From positions 25,718,438-25,782,437 of the forward strand of contig CM060847.1 in assembly GCA_030737835.1 (NCBI GenBank): a stretch of DNA of 64,000 nt. The letters run 5' to 3'. This document shows positions 56,586 to 64,000 of this stretch, one piece after another. Positions within the stretch are counted from its first letter, which is position 1, and the number at the start of each line of letters is the position of its first letter. The stretch comes from Acorus gramineus. Lineage: Eukaryota; Streptophyta; Magnoliopsida; Acorales; Acoraceae. The position numbers and the translations under genes were made by a program. The notes beneath the pieces were generated by a model. That model was not told where the DNA came from, did not search any database, and saw nothing but the letters and a program-made list of their open reading frames with translations.

Positions 56586-56846
56586 TTATATTCCTTTTTT
56601 TCCATCATCAATGCCAACTTCATGGAGGAATGACAGTCTCTGCAGCTTCTGAAATAATGGGTCCAGTGACACTTCCGAGGTGAAAAACAATGCATAAGCA
56701 AACGCCAACTTCTTGACATGGAACAGAAGCGAATGCTCCATCTGTTCTAGTTCGATATCGTGCAATATGGATATTGTGTTCGGCACGTGCCTAGGTTCCT
56801 TGGCCTTCTTCCTGAGCTCCTTCAGGTTGAGATATGTTGAGTCCAT
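56586..56846 (-). pseudogene. Unidentified gene fragment, open frame of 86 codons
   Basis: Minus-strand frame with LKELRKKAKEPRHVPNTISI, LEQMEHSLLFHVKKLAFAYA and LFFTSEVSLDPLFQKLQRLS. A diverged partner occurs at 53990-54245, so the sequence was once duplicated around the epimerase locus. I do not recognise the family. It may be an exon of a truncated gene; expression is not implied. Confidence 0.45.
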
Positions 56847-56849
56847 ATG

Positions 56850-57682
56850 TGGATGGGATTTATTTTCTTGGTTGAGGTGGGGGATGTTTTATTTTCTTGG
56901 TCAAATCTTTCCCATCAACATATGACAAGACTCAAATCCAAGTCATCTCACTATAAAAAGTGTATCTCTATCATTCTATCAAAATGAGGTTTAATAGATT
57001 GGGTATTGTCATATTCTGAAATTTAGGAGTCATTTGAAAACTCATTTGAAAATTATATTTATACATATTTTCTTTTTACTAAAAATTGAAACAAATTTTT
57101 AGTTAAGCATACTTTTTAAAAACTGTTTGAAAACATGTTTCACTTTTTCGATTTCTACAAAAGTAAAAATGCACTCAAATGAATTTCCTAACGACACCTA
57201 GGAACAATGGATAACGATACCTAGGAACGACGGATAACACATTCACATTTAAACACTGCATAAAATGAAGGGGAAAAAGGGTAACACAGAGAAATTCATC
57301 TTCAATAAAGAGTATTTGTATGTCATAAGAATATCAGAATACAAATAAGGCCCAGCTTAAATGGGTGCACACAAGACATAACCAGTCCAACACAAAAAAA
57401 AAGTGCTACCATATGTTTCTAGGTATCGATAAACGCCGGTGAATAGAAATATCTATAAACAACTCCCTAAGGCAACCATACCCTCAGAAACTCCTACCTA
57501 CAAAACTGTTGGTCACCGTTGTGAATGTATCATCACCACTCACTCCTGAAGATTGCAGGCTGTCCATAACAAAACGGGGTAGATCTCGGATGAAACCTTT
57601 GTATCCAGGAACCTACATGAATGTGATATTCCTCATTATGTATAGTATGAGGCGCTTTTGATCTTTCAGTCAGAATGTAAAA
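56850..57682. other. Intergenic region and Hsp70 3' flank
   Basis: No gene seen. The part next to 57683 should contain the 3' UTR of the minus-strand Hsp70 gene. A short direct repeat, GACACCTAGGAACAATGG / GATACCTAGGAACGACGG, lies at 57194-57232. Confidence 0.4.
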
Positions 57683-60600
57683 TCACAGCTCGTCGTGTGA
57701 ATCAGATTCTTTGCTGGTTGGACTGCCAGGATCCTCTGTAGCTTGGTCTGTTTTAGGGGGGACTTCCTCAGATGTGTTTGAAGGATCTTTACTTTCTCCA
57801 CCACTTTTTGGCTCTTCCTTTGGAGGTTTCTCAATTTTTGGTTTGGGTTTTGGGATTCTATTGATAGTAGAGACCTACATGAGCCAAACGTATCCCTCCA
57901 TTATTCAGCAAATCATGTGTCATAAATGCATATCGTGGTAATGAATGTATATAGAAAAGTTCTTACCTTATCTTGGAGTTGGAACACCTTATCGTATATT
58001 TCTTCTGATGTAAACACCGGTGTGCTGAAAGCAGGATTCCTGCAGAATAACATCCAAAAATGATATCAAACATTTTTAATGAATCTGCAGAAAAATATAG
58101 AAATTTATCAAACATTTTTTAATTTAACAGTGCATTGAGTGAATGGTTCATCAGTTTCGTAGGCAAAACAATATGTTTACAACTTGTTGATATGAGAAAA
58201 ATCAAGTGCCAATCAGTAGAAGAGTGGGCCAAATTTATGAGGGAAATTGGGAGACAAGTTAGAAAAGAGGCACCAAAATGTCAAATGACTTACTTTTTCT
58301 GTAGGGTCTCTTTCTCTTCCAACCATTTTTTGACTTTATCAGTCTCACTTAAAACCTGAAAACAAATGTTCCCAATGCATTCAATACCAACCTCAATTAT
58401 CAATATCAAATTGCAAAACAGTAGAGGAATCCATCAAACAACTTACTCTTTATCCCTTAAAAAGTACAGAATCTAAAATCGTACCTCATCAATTTTAGAT
58501 TTGGGAATCCAAGATTTGTTCGCCTCCCAGCCGCTTACAATCTGCAGGGGTTACAAAGACAGAAGTCAATAACCCACTTGCTGAAATAGCAAGCAGAGGA
58601 GCCAACACATGATGCCATATTCCAATATAAAAAAAACACATGATGCCATATTTTTAGCAGGCAGGCAGCTTTTGTGTCCATGTGATATAAAAGTACTGCA
58701 AATAGTGGAATGTTGGATAAAAACTACACAAGCAAAATTACCCTCTATGCACACAAAGACTAATTCAGTTTTTTTTTTTTTTTTTTTTTAAATAGTGAAC
58801 GGAACTTTAACCATTATGCCTTATTTTCTTTTTCTTTCTTCAATGCTGACCATTAATGCACTTGTCTAGGCAAAATTTATCTAATATTCTAATGAGTTCT
58901 ATGAGAATATTACAAAATCTACTGGTGTATACTAAAAAAATAGCAATAATTAGATTGCATATATTAACTAAGAAAATGGACACAGACATTCAACAATCTT
59001 AATTACAGTTCATGAAGATGAAGAAAATTAGATTAATTTTGTTAGAAGAACCTTCAAAAGAAGCAATGCATTGATCTTTGATTTAAATAAAAAGAAGCAT
59101 ATATCATTTTCAAATTTGTTTCACTTTCATTTTATCATCAATTGAGAGACAACTTTCCATTTTTAATCAGAATACAAGGAACAATGTCAACCCTAGTCAA
59201 TCAAGGATACAAGCCTTAGCAGAAAACGGTGTTCTGCAACCTTGTCATTGCCATATTTTTTCTTCAACAAAAAAAAAAAAAAAAAAAAAAAAAAAACAAA
59301 GAAAAAATAATATTTGTATTTCTGATAAAATTGCTTATATCTTTCTCTCCAAAAAAAGGAACTCTGGTTTCATAAGTTTAAAAGGTCACTGGATTATGCC
59401 AATAAATAATTGAAACTTTCCAGGACAGTGTCTCATATTTAAGTGAAACTTTTTCTTCGACTTGTTCAATAGCCGGAGTTCCTTTTGTCAATTACTTATC
59501 ATGTTGCTCAATTCCTCTGGTTCTTCATGGTTGGTTTTCAAATTTTAACGTGTTGAGGTGCAAAATGGCTCACTCAGTTATACTTAAACTATGCATTTAC
59601 ATATAATAAAGGATAATCACTCGATAGATCATAATCATGATTCAATATGTATGATCTATATCAGAATTCTGATGTCTTCTATTTTTAACGGACATTAGAT
59701 GTATAATAAGCTCAATATTATCCATTTCCAATTCAGCATAACCATACGAAGGTGGATCACTAGGTATCAAAGAATATACAAGTTTGAAAAACTAAAAGCA
59801 TTTCAGATTCACTCCACAAGATAGAATTCATTTCAGTACCTTTGGCAGCTCACCAAGATATGTTTGAGCATGTTCGTATGCAAGTGGTCTGGCACTTAGC
59901 TCACTCAATCTACAGTATAAACAAAGGGGTGAGAAAATTTGTTTGCCCATAGAGTAATTTAATACTCCAAATTGAACAAAAAGGTAAGCTGACCTGAAAA
60001 ATAATGGATCACCAATAGCCTTTAGCATGTTCAGGCGCTCTTCAAATTTACTTGCAGGTGCATCCTCACCATCTGTATATAACCATTCTTGCACCTATAA
60101 CAAAGCTTATATTAACACAAAGTTGGACATACAGAATAAATCGAATGCCTCTTTTTTCTAGTGAAAGTGATATTTCCTCTGAAAGATAGTGATCAGAGCT
60201 CACCTCTTCAAGTTTCTCCACAAAGGACAGACGTTCATCCTCTGTCGAAATCTTTGCAATCTCATCAGAAGTTTCAAGCTGTTGTATGCAGCATTACAAT
60301 ACAGAAAACAAGGCATAAGAAACACTATGATTGGAATGAAAGTTTGATTTTGAAAGGAAAAATATAAGTAGTCAAATCAAAATTTAGGAAGAAGATAGGG
60401 AAGACTTTTGCTAACTATATCTACATTGAAAAACAAAATACAACACCACTCCTTTAGCCACCCACAAGATAAGTTAACCTCAGGGTTAGTGCCCTCATGT
60501 TGCCCTTCTATTTCCAAATTTGCAATGGCTTTGAAAACCCAAATGAATATAAGAAGATAAGTAGTTAACCATTACTTGTTATTTCTGCTTTATCTCCACC

Positions 60601-63600
60601 ACCTTCATTGAACAGTTCATTTTGTCAGATGACAATTTGGATAATTTCTATATATTCCCTATATCTTTCACTAAACCATTCCAGCCTCAATCCAAGTAAA
60701 AACAAAAGTATCTATGTATCTGAAAGACAGATAGGAAGATATGATATAGTTTGTCACTTTGCCTCAATCCAAGTAAAAACAGAAGTACCTCTGTATATCT
60801 GAATGACAAATAGGACATAGTTTACCATATAACCACCTGATAATCGAGCTTATGGATAATAGATATAATATAATGTACCTGGAAAGTAAAGGTAAACTTC
60901 TACAAAGCCTAAAGTAGGCAGAACATTATTTCCAAAGATATAGAAGAGATCAAACCTTATCTCTAGTAGCATATATATATTCTTCCAAGCTATTTTTTAG
61001 TTCTGCTGTTCTTTTCCTTTCAGCATCCTTCTTATCCAGTGCTTCCAGTCTGGATTTGGCTTCAGAAAAGGCCTCTTTTGAAAGAGATGTTCCAGGTCCC
61101 ACAGTTTTCTCCACTATCTGCATTTTCCAAGTAGAAAGAGATTAGCACAAGGTTGACAATGCAAAATAACCACATCATTAGACAGGAAATTTTTTAATGT
61201 ACGACATCTATAAAAATTTTGCAATTTAAATCCAATAGTACACACCTTTAGAGGAACCCTAAAGGTTCGCTTCTTCAGTTTCTTTTCCATAACAATAGCA
61301 GCATCATTTTGGACTTCTGCACTGGAAATGGATGCCTCATTGGCCCCATTCTCAATATTTAAGCTTTCCTGGGTCTCATCAGAACTGTTACCTGGGTTTG
61401 CTTCAACTGTTATGTTGGTGGTAGCATTAGTTGAATTGTCAGATGTCAGATTTTTCTTTGGAACTTCTACCCATTCTGATATCTCAATTACAGCTTCTGC
61501 TCGGTCAAATGAAAGAATCCCACTTCTGCTCAAAGAGAAATGAAGATTTGCCTTGATGGGAGCTGACAGATTGCGAGCTGAATACCTAAAAATAATGTAA
61601 ACAAAATTAAGACAAAATATAAATGTAACTAAAATAATTTAAGAGGTGATTTTCACATGCAATCATAGTAACCAATGCTTAAAAACATAAAAGATGCTTT
61701 TTTGATGATTTCGTAAGTTCTTACTTAGTGCTGGCATCCGCCAATCCAGACACGGCAAACTGTGCAAACTTATTTGAATAAATTCCTTGTGGTAGAACAC
61801 CTGAACTCTCATAACTAAACGATACTTCAAAATCTTTGTTATGCCTAATGGACCTGAACATCTGCAAAATAATCACCTTACATAAGAATTATTTTCATTG
61901 AATTTCACTAGAATAAAATCAACAATAAAACACACCTTGCTGGGTAGTTTCTTCATCCGCGGTACAAGTAATAGATCAATATCATCCTTCACAAGATCCG
62001 GACCATCTAATTCCATTATCAAGCCATATGATGAACCATCGATCATCCCTAATCTACGGTTGAGCTTGATTCCATCACTTAAATTTGCTGCATGGAGAGC
62101 TGCACCAAGTACAATAGCTTCATCAGCATCAAGATGCTTGTCCAGATCTTTCCTTCCAAGAAATTCCATTAGCTTAGCCTGCAAGAATGGATGGGATGTG
62201 ATAATAGGCATTGCTCAACAAAAAGAATATAAAAATAACTTGTACTTCTTGAAATTCTGCAGACACAGCATGAGATTCGTGCTCTTGCAATCTAGGCACT
62301 AGGTAAAAGCAGAAAATCATGCTATACAAATAATTATGTCTTAAAAGATGCTGGGAAAAATATTCACTTGCATATGATCACATATGACCAAGTTACATGC
62401 TCACATCACCTTACATGAAAACAATTGACATGTATGGTGGCCCTATTTACTATCAAAACAGGATGATGAGGATAATGATGTGTGCGCAAAGGGAATATGC
62501 AATAGATTGCAAGGAGTTTCTTATGGTAATAACCACATATAACTGTCAACAGAATGGCTGGTGGGACAGTGGTTTACTCGCCGATAAGCAGTAAAATCAC
62601 TAATCACTGGTGCTAAAACCTTAGCTGTTTAGTCTGTTATGACTGATACATCTCATAGAACATCTAATGTATTCAAAATACCTGACCCAAAATATATTAG
62701 GAATAAAACACCAATCTTCCTCAAATCCTCCTATGTTCTATGCGCAAAACCACATACAACTGTCATACAATGGCTGATGGGACAGTAGTCTACTTGCCGA
62801 TAAGCATTAAAATCACTAATTACTGATGATGCTTCCTTAGCTGTTACAACTGATGCATCTCATAGCAGATCTACTGTATTTAGAATGGTATAGCAGTAAC
62901 AAGTCAATTGGTTAATTGCATACAGATTTGTAAAAATGGAAGGACAGAGAATTTTTCTAAATAACCTGGATCTTTGGCACACGAGTAGCACCACCAATCA
63001 ACTCCACTGCATAAATATCATCAGTCTTCAGACCGGAGTTCTGAATCACTTCTTTCAAAGGAACAAGGGATTGTTCCCACAAATCCCCGCAGAGTTCTTC
63101 AAATTTTTCACGTGTTATTGTGCTCCTGGTTGAAAGTGAAGAAACACAACATGAGAAGTAAATAAACCACATATTCCCTCTATCAACTAAGTGAGATAAA
63201 TATCAAGTCACTCTCTGCCAATCCTAAGATGGAAAATCATTCATAGAAAAGATATTCCAATTATTTCTGGCATCCTAATAACAAAACACTGTAAAAAGAG
63301 TTCTCCAGAAAAATGAATTAATAGAGAGCCAAAAAGCGTATCACAGAATGTGTATAAAAGTTGTTGAATTACAAAGATGACAGAAAAAACACATACATGG
63401 AAAAAAATAACCAAATTAAGCATTGAAAAAAAAAAACACACTAAGCATTGAGAAAAATCGCAGAATATATATTCAAAATTATCTGATATTCCATCAGAGG
63501 GTGGTAAAGAGGCAATTAAATTTTCACTCACCTGAAATCACGTTCCTCATAAAGGGATTCCACTGATAACTGAGCAGCAGTGTTCGCACTTAAAATTTCT

Positions 63601-63764
63601 TTGGTTCGTTTAACCTGCTTCTTCAGTTTTGCCATTGCCTTCGGGTATTTCCTCACGTCAAATCCATTGCCGACTTGTTTATTGAACTCATCAGCAAAGT
63701 ACTCTACCAAGCACAATTCCATAGTTTGACCACCAAGTCCTGTGGTCCATCTAACATCTTTAAC
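57683..63764 (-). CDS. HSP70-17: ER-luminal Hsp70 (HSP70-17 / HYOU1-Grp170 type), 3' thirteen exons
   Basis: Exons from 5' to 3': 63764-63532, 63125-62966, 62178-61936, 61861-61725, 61585-61246, 61117-60956, 60278-60204, 60094-59994, 59909-59840, 58541-58485, 58355-58294, 58039-57967, 57874-57683. All have GT-AG borders; together they are 1905 bp, an open 634 codons plus stop. The product is a large Hsp110/Grp170-class chaperone that assists folding and acts as nucleotide exchanger for BiP in the ER. The nucleotide-binding domain end is visible (DVRWTTGLGGQTMEL, VELIGGATRVPKIQ, DADEAIVLGAALHAANLSDG). The substrate-binding region follows, then an acidic/Asn-rich loop with several N-glycosylation sites (NSTNATTNIT), a C-terminal helical domain, and a Pro/Lys/Glu-rich tail ending SDSHDEL. 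HDEL is the plant ER-retention signal. The first roughly 280 residues (signal peptide and ATP-binding lobe I) lie beyond the window. No lesion seen. Confidence 0.93.
62531..62875. repeat. Direct repeat pair inside an Hsp70 intron
   Basis: Within the intron 62179-62965, a segment of about 115 bp occurs twice (about 62531-62650 and 62745-62875). Shared strings include AATGGCTG.TGGGACAGT, GCCGATAAGCA and AAAATCACTAAT. No coding capacity. It accounts for much of this intron's length. Confidence 0.7.
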
Positions 63765-64000
63765 CTGCAAAATTTGGTAATGTGTAAGACTAGGTATCAA
63801 AACAACCATAAATCCATTTACAATATTCAATAATTAAGCCAATTCAAATTTTTATAGCACAAGTTATTTTGATAAAATCTGTTCCAACTCAGTTACTAGC
63901 CAATGCTCTCATGTACCTTTTTTTTTGTCAGAATGACCTCATGAAATTGAACAAAAAACATTCTCATGCATTACACAAATTAAATGGTTAAAGAGGGACC

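Noticed and set aside
1..64000. CRISPR arrays, rRNA and tRNA genes
   Set aside because: None seen. The tandem and subterminal repeats belong to transposons, and no cloverleaf or rRNA sequence was recognised by eye.

Overview
The window is nuclear DNA of a flowering plant, probably a non-grass angiosperm with AT-rich intergenic sequence. The evidence is interrupted genes with GT-AG introns, an intronless PLS-class pentatricopeptide-repeat (PPR) gene, an ER-type Hsp70 ending in HDEL, and plant-type CACTA, hAT, Mutator-like, Copia and Gypsy elements. Nothing bacterial, viral or organellar was seen. I do not name a species.

Layout. Positions 1-3500 hold AT-rich spacer with a short hAT element (754-1508), a CACTA end and a foldback MITE. 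A small gene for a predicted four-helix membrane protein appears to start at 3662 and end at 14130. Its first intron (about 9.3 kb) hosts a CACTA transposon (4624-12452, TSD AAA) carrying an internally deleted transposase plus fragments of two host genes, HOP2 and RRP12. Positions 14.3-17.2 kb hold a decayed PPR fragment and LTR debris.

Positions 17.2-38.1 kb are a nest of one unusual Gypsy-type family with LTRs of about 3.2-3.7 kb, wrapped around a Copia element. The order and the near-identical 3-kb blocks 11,082 bp apart are best explained by unequal crossing-over between an LTR of one chromosome and an LTR of an element-free homologue, which leaves a chimeric LTR (26947-30462) and two copies of the same dead Copia fragment. 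All long LTRs share a 27-bp palindrome and a putative leader intron filled with CpG-dense, G+C-rich sequence. That filling also creates the long Pro/Ala/Arg open frames on both strands, which are not genes.

Positions 39007-46024 are a second CACTA element (TSD CAT) carrying an NMN-adenylyltransferase exon and a frameshifted thioredoxin exon; an unoccupied copy of its target lies just downstream. Positions 46.0-51.1 kb contain a three-unit tandem repeat split by a Mutator-like element (47332-48209, 9-bp TSD), an inverted fragment of the membrane-protein gene, a hAT end, and a second Mutator-like copy (50221-51091, 9-bp TSD).

Positions 51.6-64 kb are the gene-rich end. They hold an intact 766-codon PPR gene (51586-53886, +), a truncated UDP-arabinose/UDP-glucose 4-epimerase pseudogene with an in-frame 78-bp duplication (55085-56450, +), two paralogous fragments of an unidentified gene on the minus strand, and the 3' thirteen exons of an ER-luminal Hsp70-17/HYOU1-type chaperone (57683-63764, -) whose 5' end lies beyond the window. 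The genes share no pathway. The window is mainly a record of transposon nesting, gene-fragment capture and LTR recombination beside a few ordinary genes.
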